Positions 16,384 through 24,339 of a stretch of 64,000 nt of DNA are shown one piece after another. The position numbers and the translations under genes are program-made. The notes beneath the pieces were generated by a model that saw nothing but the letters and a program-made list of their open reading frames with translations, did not search any database and was not told the DNA's origin. The stretch is taken from assembly GCA_020634435.1 (NCBI GenBank), contig JACKBS010000006.1, forward strand, positions 620,001 to 684,000. Reading direction: 5' to 3'. How positions within the stretch are numbered: the stretch's first letter is position 1; each line of letters begins with the position of its first letter. The stretch is from Ardenticatenaceae bacterium (GTDB taxonomy: Bacteria; Chloroflexota; Anaerolineae; Promineifilales; Promineifilaceae).

Positions 16384-18396
16384 ATGAAACAATACCGAAA
16401 GTGGCTTCCCATTCTGCTCATTTTGCTGCTGGCATTTGGTTTGCGCCTCTTTGCCCTGACTGAAATTCCCCCTGGTCTAACCCACGACGAAGCCAATCAT
16501 GGCCGCGAGGCTATTGGCATTTTGCGCGGCTTTTATCTTTTCATTTTCCCCTTAAATTACGGTAGTGAGCCTTTGTACAGTTATACGGTGGCAGGGACGA
16601 TGCGGCTGCTGGGGCAGACGCTTTTTGCGCTGCGCTTTGTGAATGTTGTCTTTAGTGTGGCCACGATTGGCCTTACTTTTTTGTGGGTGCGCCGCCGTTT
16701 TGACACGATGACGGCTACCGTTACGGCCGTTCTTCTCACCGTTTCCTTTTGGCCTTTAGCCTCCGCTCGGGAAGCGCTGCGGGCTGGCATGCTGCCATTT
16801 TTCATGGGAACGGCCGTCTGGTTCTTTTGGCTGCTGTTAGACCATGCCGAAGCGCAGGAGTCCAAAGCTGACCGCAAACGTTGGTGGTTGGCGGCGGCGT
16901 TTGGTGTATGTGTGGCCATCACCCTGCACATTTACCTGGCGGCACGGGTGGCCTGGTTGGTGTTTCCCCTGTTTATGGCTTACCTGGCCTGGCAGCGGCG
17001 CGGCACTTTTCGGCGCAGTTGGCTGTCGGTGCTGTTGGGACTGCTACTGACGGGGCTGCTCGTCACGCCGCTGTTTGTTTACCTGAAGCAAAATCCCTAC
17101 GCGCTTACCCGCATCAGCATGTTAGATGGTCCGCTGGAAAATTTGCGGAATGGAAACCTGTTGCCATTGTGGCAAAACGGCACTTCGGCGCTGTTGGCCT
17201 TTATCTGGCCGGGGTACGGCGACCAGTTTCTGGCTTACAACATCCCTGGTCGCCCGGTGTTTGATGCGGTAACGGCCGTTTTCTTCATCATCGGCTTGCT
17301 GGTGTGTGTGTGGCGCTGGAAACGGCCGTCTTACACCTTTGTTCTCCTTTGGTTTGGTGTTGGCATCTTGCCCTCGCTCATCACCGGGCCGACAGCTAAC
17401 ACCACGCGCAACCTGGCGGCCTTAGCGCCCGTGTTTATTTTGCCAGGGATTGGGTTTGGGACGGCCGTTCAGGTGCTCAAAATACGTCAACCGCAGATGC
17501 CAAAGTGGCTACCGGGTGCGGCCGCGGCCATCTGGCTGCTTTTTGCTGGAGGGGTGGCCACATTTGACTACTTTGTCACCTGGGCCAACGACCCGGATGT
17601 GCGCGGTGCGTACCAGGTGAATACCGTCAAGATGCTGTCCTACCTGGAGGGTGTCAATCCGGCCGAACCTGTGGTTCTGTCTAACGTGTATCCTGGTCCG
17701 GCGCACGATCCATCGCTGGGTCTGGTGCTGGCTGGAGACGAGAACAACTGGCGCTGGGTTGATGCGCGGCAGGCGCTGATTGTTCCCGGCGGCCAAGATA
17801 GTACCGTTCTCATTCCCGGCTCCACCCCGCCGCATCCTCTGTTTGCTCAATGGCTCCAGCCACGTGAAACCGTCGCGCTGCGTTCCGACGACCTGGACCC
17901 TTCATTTACCGATTTTGCTCTGTATGCTGCCCAATTGAATGCCTGGGCTGGGGAAACGGCCGTTGCCAATTTCAATAACGCCCTCACCCTGCACCACGCC
18001 GAATGGCTCAATCCGGTAATGCCCGGCGAAACGGCCGAACTCCTCCTCATCTGGCGCATCACCGATCCGGCCAACGTCGGGCCAATCGTGCCGCCTGCGT
18101 TTACCACCGATGTGGTCATGTTTACTCAGCTTTTGGATGCGTCTGGCGTGCCGTTTGCTCAGCGGGATGCACTGGATGCGCCGTCGTGGGATTGGCAGGC
18201 CGGGGATTTGCTGGCCCAAATTCATCCCATTGCCATCCCGGCCGAGACTGCGCCCGGCAGTTATCAGGCCATCGTGGGCATTTACGACCGGCTTTCGGGC
18301 GACCGCCTGCCGGTTTTGGTTGATGGGGAAGTGGTGGGGGATTTTACGGCCGTTCCATCACTACAACTTGGCACTTCAACCGATTCTGCGGATTAA
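16384..18396 (+). CDS. GT-C (ArnT/PMT-like) membrane glycosyltransferase
   Basis: A 670-residue protein (671 if the GTG at 16381 is used). About 12 transmembrane helices fill residues 1-400. The first extracytoplasmic loop has the GT-C acidic motif in PPGLTHDEANHGREA, typical of dolichyl/polyprenyl-phosphate-sugar users. The C-terminal 270 residues form an exported beta-rich region (FNNALTLHHAEWLNPVMPGETAELLLIWRI). It shares this layout with the GT-C genes at 22246, 24329 and 31677. The start overlaps the predicted transcription start and no ribosome-binding site exists, so the mRNA seems leaderless. Donor and acceptor are unknown. Confidence 0.82.
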   Translation: MKQYRKWLPILLILLLAFGLRLFALTEIPPGLTHDEANHGREAIGILRGFYLFIFPLNYGSEPLYSYTVAGTMRLLGQTLFALRFVNVVFSVATIGLTFLWVRRRFDTMTATVTAVLLTVSFWPLASAREALRAGMLPFFMGTAVWFFWLLLDHAEAQESKADRKRWWLAAAFGVCVAITLHIYLAARVAWLVFPLFMAYLAWQRRGTFRRSWLSVLLGLLLTGLLVTPLFVYLKQNPYALTRISMLDGPLENLRNGNLLPLWQNGTSALLAFIWPGYGDQFLAYNIPGRPVFDAVTAVFFIIGLLVCVWRWKRPSYTFVLLWFGVGILPSLITGPTANTTRNLAALAPVFILPGIGFGTAVQVLKIRQPQMPKWLPGAAAAIWLLFAGGVATFDYFVTWANDPDVRGAYQVNTVKMLSYLEGVNPAEPVVLSNVYPGPAHDPSLGLVLAGDENNWRWVDARQALIVPGGQDSTVLIPGSTPPHPLFAQWLQPRETVALRSDDLDPSFTDFALYAAQLNAWAGETAVANFNNALTLHHAEWLNPVMPGETAELLLIWRITDPANVGPIVPPAFTTDVVMFTQLLDASGVPFAQRDALDAPSWDWQAGDLLAQIHPIAIPAETAPGSYQAIVGIYDRLSGDRLPVLVDGEVVGDFTAVPSLQLGTSTDSAD

Positions 18397-18401
18397 GCAA
18401 G

Positions 18402-18908
18402 CTAAGCAAGCGTTTCTAATTCAACTGGCGCAGTTTTTAGCTGAATAATTTTGCGGATAGAAAAGATGAGCAGGTATGTTCCGAAACCTACGAAGAACAA
18501 GTCCCGGAAAGAAAAAGTGCCGTCTCCCTGAAATTGCAAAATGACTAAAAGGCCGTAAGCGATTGTAAAAAATGCTCCAGAGATAATGCCCGAAACAGCT
18601 TTCATTTTTGAGCTTCGATTGATTTGACGTAGCTCGCTGACGCTTGTCCAAATGACCAATGTTCCAAACAAAAGCCCCATCAGACCGTAAATCAAATCAC
18701 TTGCTTGTGACTCCTGATAATAGTCCCGCAGAGAAACACCCCCGATGGTTATAAATAACCCAACACCGCTAATTATCAAGAGAGCATTTCGCCACTTCCA
18801 GGCAGCTGTGCCTGCGGTCTTGGAATTTTTGGAGAAGATACCTAAAAAAAGCCCTGTAAAAAAGGCAATAATTCCTATGATTAAAACCACGTCAATAAGC
18901 GAACTCAT
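18402..18908 (-). CDS. Five-helix membrane protein of unknown function
   Basis: A 168-residue protein with five hydrophobic segments at about residues 7-25, 41-62, 72-90, 106-126 and 135-153, and short charged loops such as RQINRSSKMK. I do not recognise the family. GAGGA lies 9 bases before the ATG. It converges on the GT-C gene with only 5 bases between stops. Its base composition is lower in GC than its neighbours and it contains no ACGGCCGT, which may point to later acquisition. Confidence 0.65.
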   Translation of the reverse strand: MSSLIDVVLIIGIIAFFTGLFLGIFSKNSKTAGTAAWKWRNALLIISGVGLFITIGGVSLRDYYQESQASDLIYGLMGLLFGTLVIWTSVSELRQINRSSKMKAVSGIISGAFFTIAYGLLVILQFQGDGTFSFRDLFFVGFGTYLLIFSIRKIIQLKTAPVELETLA

Positions 18909-19089
18909 AAGGATTCCTCACTTTGTTTGCTGAAATTACATCTGGCGACGACGAAAACATTGTAGCAGATTTTTGATTATGCCGGAATCAATTTAAGCGG
19001 TGTCGCAAAGGCTTAAAGGATTTGGTGAAAATGTGCCTGACACTCCAAAATAATTGGTTAATTACTTTACATAGTGTTGCTTTTTCCGT

Positions 19090-20106
19090 ATGATTGGCCA
19101 CATGAGCAACCAGCTGCCGGAAGATCTTTCCGTTGAGGAACTTGAGCAGTTACTGTATCGCAAAAAGCACGCCGCCCGGCGGGAACGGTTGCAGCGGCTT
19201 CGCGATGAGGGTCGCACGGTTGAGGTGGCCGGTCGCCCCGCTCCGGCGTCCCAACCGCCTGCGCTGCGGCGTGCCAAGGCGGCCCCCACTGGCGCGATGC
19301 GCCAATACCTGCTGGAATTAGAGGATGAAGCCGCTGCCCCTGAACCGAATGTGGTAGCCGAAGTTGAAGCCAAGCGGGGTTACGGCCGTATCTGGCTCAA
19401 CCGTCTGCTCTTTTTGGTAGAAGTTGGCGCGGTAGTTGGTCTGGTGATGGTGCTGCTGAACTTGTGGGGTACCCAACGCGAGCTAAACCAGGAATTGTCC
19501 CAGGTACAGCAGTCAGAGGCCGCCGCGCTAACCTTGCCCACGCCAACAGCCGCTCCGCTCATCGATCTGGTTGTTTTGCCCACCGGGCACCGCTATGTGG
19601 AAGGGCGTTCACCTGAGCAGGTTGAATCGGGTGATATTCCGGCCCATCTGCTGCCCGCCCTTCAGGCGTACCAACCCCCACCGCTGCCCACTCCTGGCCC
19701 CGAACAGGCTCGCATCATCGAGATTCCGGCCATTGGCGTTAATGCTCCCATCGTGCCTGGCGTATACGATTGGGACCAGCTTAAGCGGGGCGTGGGCTAC
19801 CACACCGGGTCCGCCCTGCCCGGGCAGGTGGGCAACATGGTCCTGGCCGCCCACAATGACATTTACGGTGAAATCTTCCGCGACCTGGACAAACTCTCAC
19901 CGGGCGACGAGTTCACCGTTTCTACCGGCGCACGCAGCTACACCTACGTGGTCACCAAAATTGAAATTGTGGAGCCAACCGACGTGGACGTGATGCAGCC
20001 CACCGACTACGCCAGCGCAACGCTGATCTCCTGCTATCCCTACCGCATAAACACCCAGCGCATCGTCGTTTTTGCGGACCTGAAAACCAACGCCCCATCT
20101 TCCTAA
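19090..20106 (+). CDS. Sortase (transpeptidase), class D/E-like
   Basis: A 338-residue protein. A charged, helix-rich cytoplasmic N-terminus (about 1-100) is followed by one transmembrane helix (about 105-127), a Pro-rich spacer and a sortase domain (about 210-335). The catalytic residues are visible: His255 in LAAHNDIYGEIF, Cys315 in LISCYPY and Arg324 in NTQRIVVF. Sortases attach secreted proteins with an LPxTG-like signal to cell-surface acceptors, which fits a cell with one membrane. The long basic N-terminus is unusual for sortases. A second ATG lies four codons in. No substrate with a clear sorting signal is seen in the window. Confidence 0.88.
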   Translation: MIGHMSNQLPEDLSVEELEQLLYRKKHAARRERLQRLRDEGRTVEVAGRPAPASQPPALRRAKAAPTGAMRQYLLELEDEAAAPEPNVVAEVEAKRGYGRIWLNRLLFLVEVGAVVGLVMVLLNLWGTQRELNQELSQVQQSEAAALTLPTPTAAPLIDLVVLPTGHRYVEGRSPEQVESGDIPAHLLPALQAYQPPPLPTPGPEQARIIEIPAIGVNAPIVPGVYDWDQLKRGVGYHTGSALPGQVGNMVLAAHNDIYGEIFRDLDKLSPGDEFTVSTGARSYTYVVTKIEIVEPTDVDVMQPTDYASATLISCYPYRINTQRIVVFADLKTNAPSS

Positions 20107-20147
20107 CGTATGCCGTACCGGTTTTCTCATTCGACAATGAAAGATTG

Positions 20148-20177
20148 TTGGCGTGTTTGGCTGGGTGGCGTTATGAT
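20148..20177 (+). promoter_or_regulatory. Candidate promoter for the 68-residue membrane protein
   Basis: TTGGCG (20148-20153), an 18-base spacer and TATGAT (20172-20177), about 55 bases before the ATG at 20232. Confidence 0.5.
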
Positions 20178-20231
20178 CACAGATCGAGATGGCTGTTTTG
20201 GAAACGGCCGTTACCAAAAGAAAAGGAAGTT

Positions 20232-20438
20232 ATGATCATGGCTAAAGATCGTGCAAGCCGCCGGGCTCGTTTGCGCCAACAAACGGCCGATGACAGTGGT
20301 GCAATTGATAAAAGACGAGACAGCAACGTGAGTTTCGCCGAGGAATATGCTTATGTGCTCAAAGATCTGCGCTGGGTATTTGCTCTGGCTGCCATCATGT
20401 TTGTCCTGCTGGTTGTGCTAAACCTGGTTTTGCAATAA
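20232..20438 (+). CDS. Small single-pass membrane protein
   Basis: A 68-residue protein. A strongly basic N-terminus (MAKDRASRRARLRQQ) and a polar middle part lead to one C-terminal transmembrane helix (WVFALAAIMFVLLVVLNLVL). AAGGAAG stands about 4 bases before ATG 20232; a second ATG is two codons later. The longer reading from 20145 has no support. Proteins of this shape occur beside sortase or translation genes in Chloroflexota, but I cannot name a function. The sortase lies upstream and infC downstream, each with its own promoter. Confidence 0.7.
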   Translation: MIMAKDRASRRARLRQQTADDSGAIDKRRDSNVSFAEEYAYVLKDLRWVFALAAIMFVLLVVLNLVLQ

Positions 20439-20510
20439 AAAGGGAATCTGCTGTCCATTGCCGAAATGCGTCACGTGTGGGTTCACTCCTGCAAACTTGA
20501 GCCAATTCGT

Positions 20511-20539
20511 TTGACGCTCCCAGACCATTGTGATATGAT
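20511..20539 (+). promoter_or_regulatory. Promoter of the infC-rpmI-rplT operon
   Basis: TTGACG (20511-20516), a 17-base spacer and TATGAT (20534-20539), giving a predicted start near 20546 and a leader of about 90 bases before infC. Confidence 0.75.
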
Positions 20540-20547
20540 TTTTACTC

Positions 20548-20587
20548 AGTTCCGGTCTTATGATCGGACTATTTGTTTTTTTATTGG
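20548..20587 (+). promoter_or_regulatory. Terminator-like hairpin at the 5' end of the infC leader
   Basis: AGT(T)CCG and CGGACT pair around a 10-base loop, followed by ATTTGTTTTTTT. It would form at the very start of the transcript, so it could act as an attenuator of the IF-3/L35/L20 operon. Such control by L20 is known in Firmicutes; here it is only inferred. Confidence 0.5.
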
Positions 20588-20638
20588 TTAGGCATTTTCT
20601 CGGAATTGCCACACGTTAATAACTGGAGAACAATAGCT

Positions 20639-21187
20639 ATTCGAAAACGGCGTAGTAGTACAAGTGCCCGGGTCACAGTAGACCCGGAATATCGCATCAA
20701 CCGGCGCATTCGGGTTCGTGAAGTCAGGTTAATTAGCCAGGACGGCACAAACCACGGAGTCGTTCCCACTAATCAAGCATTACAAATGGCTGAAGAAGCC
20801 GAACTTGATCTGGTAGAGGTCGCTCCCAATGCAAACCCGCCTGTTTGCCGCATCATGGATTATGGCAAATTTGCTTATGAGAAGACGAAGCGGGAACGTG
20901 AAGCGCGGAAGCTGCAGAAGCAGATCGAAATTAAAACTCTGCGGCTGACCCCCCGTACTTCTGATTTTCACCGCGATGTTTATGTAAGCAAAGCCAAGAA
21001 GTGGCTGGAAGAAGGCAAAAAGGTTAAGTTCCAGGTTCGCTTTAAAGCCCGCGAGATTACCTATCCTGAGATTGGTCAAAAGACCCTTGAGGAAATTGCG
21101 GAGCTGCTCAGCGATATAGCCGAAGTGGAACAGGCCCCGAAGCTGGAAGGCTGGTCGATGACACTCTTGTTAAATCCAACGGTTTAG
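20639..21187 (+). CDS. infC: Translation initiation factor IF-3, AUU start
   Basis: A 182-residue factor that binds the 30S subunit and checks the initiation codon. The N-domain reads YRINRRIRVREVRLI...GVVPTNQALQMAEEAELDLVEVAPNANPPVCRIMDYGKF, then the linker KREREARK and the C-domain from KTLRLTPRTSDFHRDVYVSKAK. No ATG, GTG or TTG lies at the family start. The codon ATT at 20639 fits, with GGAG ten bases upstream, and AUU is the known autoregulated start of infC. A reading from the TTG-like start at 20573 would translate the leader hairpin and is rejected. Confidence 0.93.
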   Translation: MRKRRSSTSARVTVDPEYRINRRIRVREVRLISQDGTNHGVVPTNQALQMAEEAELDLVEVAPNANPPVCRIMDYGKFAYEKTKREREARKLQKQIEIKTLRLTPRTSDFHRDVYVSKAKKWLEEGKKVKFQVRFKAREITYPEIGQKTLEEIAELLSDIAEVEQAPKLEGWSMTLLLNPTV

Positions 21188-21252
21188 CGTTGAAGCTTTT
21201 TAGCTGATGTGCTGACTGTTGTTTTTCCCAACAAAATGTAGGTTGGTCGAAT

Positions 21253-21275
21253 AAGCCCCTTCTGGGGGCTTTTGT
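21253..21275 (+). terminator. Terminator-like hairpin between infC and rpmI
   Basis: AGCCCC-TTCT-GGGGGCT followed by TTTTG. In an operon position it may act as a partial terminator or attenuator that sets the ratio of IF-3 to L35/L20. Confidence 0.65.
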
Positions 21276-21321
21276 GTGAAAGCAGACTTAATCTGGGACG
21301 CTTTCAAGCTGAGAGGAAAAA

Positions 21322-21570
21322 ATGGCTAAAGCAAAAAAGAAAAAATACAAGTTGAAGACCTATAAAGCGGCGGCCAAGCGTTTTCGTATGACTGGCAGCG
21401 GCAAGATTGTGCGCACCAAAGGTGGCAAAAGCCATTTGCGGCGGCGTAAGGCAAGCCGTACCAAGCAGCTGTTTAGCCGCATGCTGGTTGTTGAAAACTC
21501 GGGTGACATCAAACGTATCAAGCGTTTGGCGCCGTACTTGAAAAAGTACAAGGCAAATCCGCCCGCTTAA
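21322..21570 (+). CDS. rpmI: 50S ribosomal protein L35
   Basis: An 82-residue basic protein of the large ribosomal subunit. The L35 core is clear: KKKYKLKTYKAAAKRFRMTGSGKI, then HLRRRKASRTKQ and the C-terminal KRIKRLAPYLKKYKANPPA. It is somewhat longer than the usual 64-66 residues because of an extended C-terminal part. GAGAGGA precedes the ATG by about 8 bases. It lies in the conserved order infC-rpmI-rplT. Confidence 0.95.
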   Translation: MAKAKKKKYKLKTYKAAAKRFRMTGSGKIVRTKGGKSHLRRRKASRTKQLFSRMLVVENSGDIKRIKRLAPYLKKYKANPPA

Positions 21571-21714
21571 TTTATTGAGATGGTTCGCTGCCTGGCCTCG
21601 GTCTCCTTTCTGGAATGGCTTGAGCGCCAGGCCATCTGTCTGAAGCGGAAAGGGCTTGAAATTGAGTAAAGTTATTTTTCCCGCTTTGACACCAACAAAT
21701 GCGAGGTAATACAA

Positions 21715-22071
21715 ATGAGAGTTAAAGGTGGGTTTACAACCCAACGACGTCACAAAAAAATATTGCGAATGACCAAAGGCCAGTGGGGCACGCGGAGTAA
21801 ACTGTTCCGTCGCGCCAACGAGGCCATGATGAAGTCTTATTGGTATGCATATCGGGATCGTCGCGTCCGCCGTCGCGAGTTCCGCCGCCTGTGGATTACG
21901 CGTATCAACGCGGCCACACGGATGCACGATTTAAGCTACAGCCGTTTTATGCACGGGCTTAAGCTGGCAAACGTTAACCTGGATCGTAAAGCATTGGCTC
22001 ACCTGGCCGTGCGCGATGAAGCCGCTTTTGCTGCCGTTGTAAATCTGGCGAAGGAAGCTTTGGCAAGCTAA
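21715..22071 (+). CDS. rplT: 50S ribosomal protein L20
   Basis: A 118-residue protein needed for early assembly of the large subunit and, in several bacteria, a translational repressor of its own operon. Family sequence is visible from MRVKGGFTTQRRHKKILRMTKGQWGTRSKLFRRANEAMMKS to the C-terminal RKALAHLAVRDEAAFAAVV. GCGAGG lies about 8 bases upstream of the ATG. The 143-base gap to rpmI has a GCCTGGC/GCCAGGC inverted repeat (21590-21632) that could be part of an L20 binding site. A strong terminator closes the operon. Confidence 0.96.
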   Translation: MRVKGGFTTQRRHKKILRMTKGQWGTRSKLFRRANEAMMKSYWYAYRDRRVRRREFRRLWITRINAATRMHDLSYSRFMHGLKLANVNLDRKALAHLAVRDEAAFAAVVNLAKEALAS

Positions 22072-22122
22072 TTGAGAAGCTGCCTGATTAAATCTGTTTG
22101 ACCTCTAAACCTACATTTTGGA

Positions 22123-22157
22123 AGCGCCTCGTAGAAAACTGCGGGGCGCTTTTTTAT
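22123..22157 (+). terminator. Intrinsic terminator of the rplT operon
   Basis: AGCGCCTCG and CGGGGCGCT (22142-22150) form a GC-rich stem followed by TTTTTTATTC. Confidence 0.88.
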
Positions 22158-22207
22158 TCTTTTAGCGGTTATCCGCTGTATGTGGGCGAAACGCAGGACG
22201 GCCGTAT

Positions 22208-22236
22208 TTGTCTCGGTTGTGTGGCTCTTGTAATAT
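22208..22236 (+). promoter_or_regulatory. Weak promoter, probably leaderless, for a GT-C gene
   Basis: TTGTCT (22208-22213), a 17-base spacer and TAATAT (22231-22236); the ATG at 22246 is 10 bases after the -10 box, again leaving no room for a leader. Confidence 0.4.
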
Positions 22237-22245
22237 CCGCCAGCG

Positions 22246-24339
22246 ATGCGTAACTTTTTGGATGTAGAAAAGCGAACTGGATTTTGGTTGTGGCTGCTGT
22301 TGATTCTGCTAACGGCCGTTGTTCTGCGCTATTACCACCTGACCACCGTTCCCCCAGGATTGACGCATGATGAGGCTGATCATGGCATTACTGCCGTTGC
22401 CATCCTGAACGGGGCGCGGGACATTTATTTCACCATCGGGCATGGCCGGGAACCCCTGTTTGATTATGCCACGGCGGGCTTGATGGCTTTGCTGGGGCAA
22501 AAAGCGTGGGTGCTGCGCGGTACGGCCGTTCTCTTCAGCCTGCTCATGATAGGCGCGATGACGGCCTGGGTCCGATTGGCCTTCAACAATCGGGTGGCCT
22601 TGCTTACCGCCGCCGGATTGGCCGCAGGTTTCTGGCCCGTCATGACCGCCCGGCAAGGCTTGCGCTCCATCGCATTGCCCGCTTTGTTTTCCCTGGCCCT
22701 ATACTTTTTCTGGCGTGGCCTGCAAAAATTGGAGATTGGAGATTGGAGATTGGAGATTGGCAAACTGATTACCGATCACCGATTACCGATCACCGCCTAC
22801 CGCTTACCGCTTACTTTCCTCCTCGCTGGTCTCTTTCTTGGTCTTACCTTCTACACCTACATTCCCGCCCGTGGCCTGTGGCTGCTGTTTCCTGCGCTGC
22901 TGCTGCTGGGTGGCGTGTGGGATCGTCGTTGGTTGAGGCGGGCCGGGTTGGGAACGGCCGTTACCTTACTCATAGCGGGCATTCTGGCCTGGCCGTTGTT
23001 TGCTTACCTGCGGGCCAATCCAGGCGCGGAAATTCGCATTGATGAGCTGCGCGCGCCGCTTACCGCTGCCCTTCAGGGTGATTTTTCGTTGCTCTGGGCC
23101 AATTTTAAGGGCGGGCTGGCGATTTTTACCTTTGCGGGTGATACGGCTTGGCGCTACAACATCCCAGAACGGCCGTTGCTGGGGCCGGTCATGGGGGTGT
23201 TGTTTTACCTGGGGATTGGCTTGGCAGTGTGGCAGGTCGCAGGTGGCAAGTGGCCGGTAAAAGGACCGGTGAGGGAAAACGGCCGTCTGGCGTATGCCGC
23301 CGCGCTCATCTGGCTGGTGGGTGGGCTGGCCCCTGTGCTCATCACCGGGCCAGAGCTGAGCATGACTCAGGGGATGGGGATGCAGCCGGTGGTGTATTTG
23401 TTGGTAGCGGTGGCAATTGATTGGCTGTGGTTAATGGTTAATAGTAAATGGTTAATGGTCAACTGGCTATTGGCCATTGGCACGTTATTTTTGTTTGGCG
23501 GAACGGCCGTAATCACTGTGCGCGATTATTTTGTTACCTGGGCCGATGCGCCGGAGGTGCGCGTGCAGTACGAGAGCACGATGGTGGCGGCGTTGGATTA
23601 TTTGGCGGGGCAGGCGGTGGCGGATACGGCCGTTTCTACCATTACCCCCGGCGAATTTCACACCCCGGCGGTGGCGGCCTTGACGCTGCCCGAAGGCCGG
23701 GTTCAGCCGCGCTGGTTTGATGGCCGGGGCAGTCTAATCGTGCCCAATGCGGCCGAGGCGCTAGTTGTGTTTTCTGGCTTTGCGCCGCTGCCAGAACCGT
23801 TGCAGCCTTATCTGGCAACGGCCGTTTTGCAAGACACGCTCCCTCTCCGTCCCAATGATGCCGATCGGCCCGTGTGGGTGTATCGCGTGATGGCCGCCGA
23901 AGCTGTGGCTGATTGGCAGCAGTGGCTGACGCCAAAATCGGCCCAATTTGGTGAGGCAGCGACGCTCGTGGGTTATGATTTGTCGTCTGATTCGCTGACC
24001 GCTGGTGAAACCGTGCAGCTGGTGACGGTCTGGCAGGTGCAGAGTGCACCGCCGGATTTGCGGTTGTTTAGCCATCTGGTGGGGCTGGATGGCATGCCGC
24101 TGGCTCAGGCGGATCGGCTGGATGCGCCGAGCGGTAGCTGGGTGGCTGGCGATTGGCTGGTGCAGCTGCATGAGTTTGTGGTGCCTGACGGAACGGCCAT
24201 TGGTCAGTACCCGCTCGCCATTGGCCTGTACAGCTGCCTGGATGCGGCCTGTAGCCAAACCCAGCGGTTAACGGTGTGGCAAGATGGAACGGCCGTTGGC
24301 GATCATCTGCAACTTACCGAATTGAGGATTGTTGAGTAA
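22246..24339 (+). CDS. GT-C membrane glycosyltransferase with captured repeat
   Basis: A 697-residue relative of the gene at 16384. The N-terminal membrane half has PPGLTHDEADHGITA, the acidic GT-C loop motif, and FYTYIPARGLWLL; the C-terminal beta-rich half ends in LQLTELRIVE. Two insertions have the sequence of intergenic repeats translated in frame: about residues 162-190 (LEIGDWRLEIG followed by ITDHRLPITAYRLPL) and about 395-406 (LMVNSKWLMVNW). Both fall in loops between membrane helices. The last codons overlap the next gene's proposed start. Sugar donor and acceptor are not known. Confidence 0.8.
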   Translation: MRNFLDVEKRTGFWLWLLLILLTAVVLRYYHLTTVPPGLTHDEADHGITAVAILNGARDIYFTIGHGREPLFDYATAGLMALLGQKAWVLRGTAVLFSLLMIGAMTAWVRLAFNNRVALLTAAGLAAGFWPVMTARQGLRSIALPALFSLALYFFWRGLQKLEIGDWRLEIGKLITDHRLPITAYRLPLTFLLAGLFLGLTFYTYIPARGLWLLFPALLLLGGVWDRRWLRRAGLGTAVTLLIAGILAWPLFAYLRANPGAEIRIDELRAPLTAALQGDFSLLWANFKGGLAIFTFAGDTAWRYNIPERPLLGPVMGVLFYLGIGLAVWQVAGGKWPVKGPVRENGRLAYAAALIWLVGGLAPVLITGPELSMTQGMGMQPVVYLLVAVAIDWLWLMVNSKWLMVNWLLAIGTLFLFGGTAVITVRDYFVTWADAPEVRVQYESTMVAALDYLAGQAVADTAVSTITPGEFHTPAVAALTLPEGRVQPRWFDGRGSLIVPNAAEALVVFSGFAPLPEPLQPYLATAVLQDTLPLRPNDADRPVWVYRVMAAEAVADWQQWLTPKSAQFGEAATLVGYDLSSDSLTAGETVQLVTVWQVQSAPPDLRLFSHLVGLDGMPLAQADRLDAPSGSWVAGDWLVQLHEFVVPDGTAIGQYPLAIGLYSCLDAACSQTQRLTVWQDGTAVGDHLQLTELRIVE
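22731..22810. repeat. In-frame repeat inside a GT-C gene (GGAGATTGG and ACCGATTACCG units)
   Basis: About four copies of GGAGATT (22731-22760) are followed by about four copies of ACCGATC/ACCGATT-type units (22771-22810). The two halves belong to two families that form hairpins elsewhere (51892-51960 and 46484-46556). Reading frame is kept. Confidence 0.8.
23428..23462. repeat. In-frame TGGTTAAT iterations in a GT-C gene
   Basis: Three copies of TGGTTAAT-like units with a short spacer encode LMVNSKWLMVNW. No inverted arm is present, so this may be half of a palindromic element. Confidence 0.6.

Noticed and set aside
20573..20638. IF-3 starting at a conventional codon at 20573
   Set aside because: It would translate the leader hairpin and adds a segment unlike IF-3; the AUU at 20639 has a suitable Shine-Dalgarno and is the family norm.
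22771..22810. ACCGATTACCG iterations read as iteron-type replication origin
   Set aside because: They lie in frame inside a membrane-protein gene, with no dnaA, rep gene or AT-rich unwinding region, and belong to a dispersed repeat family.
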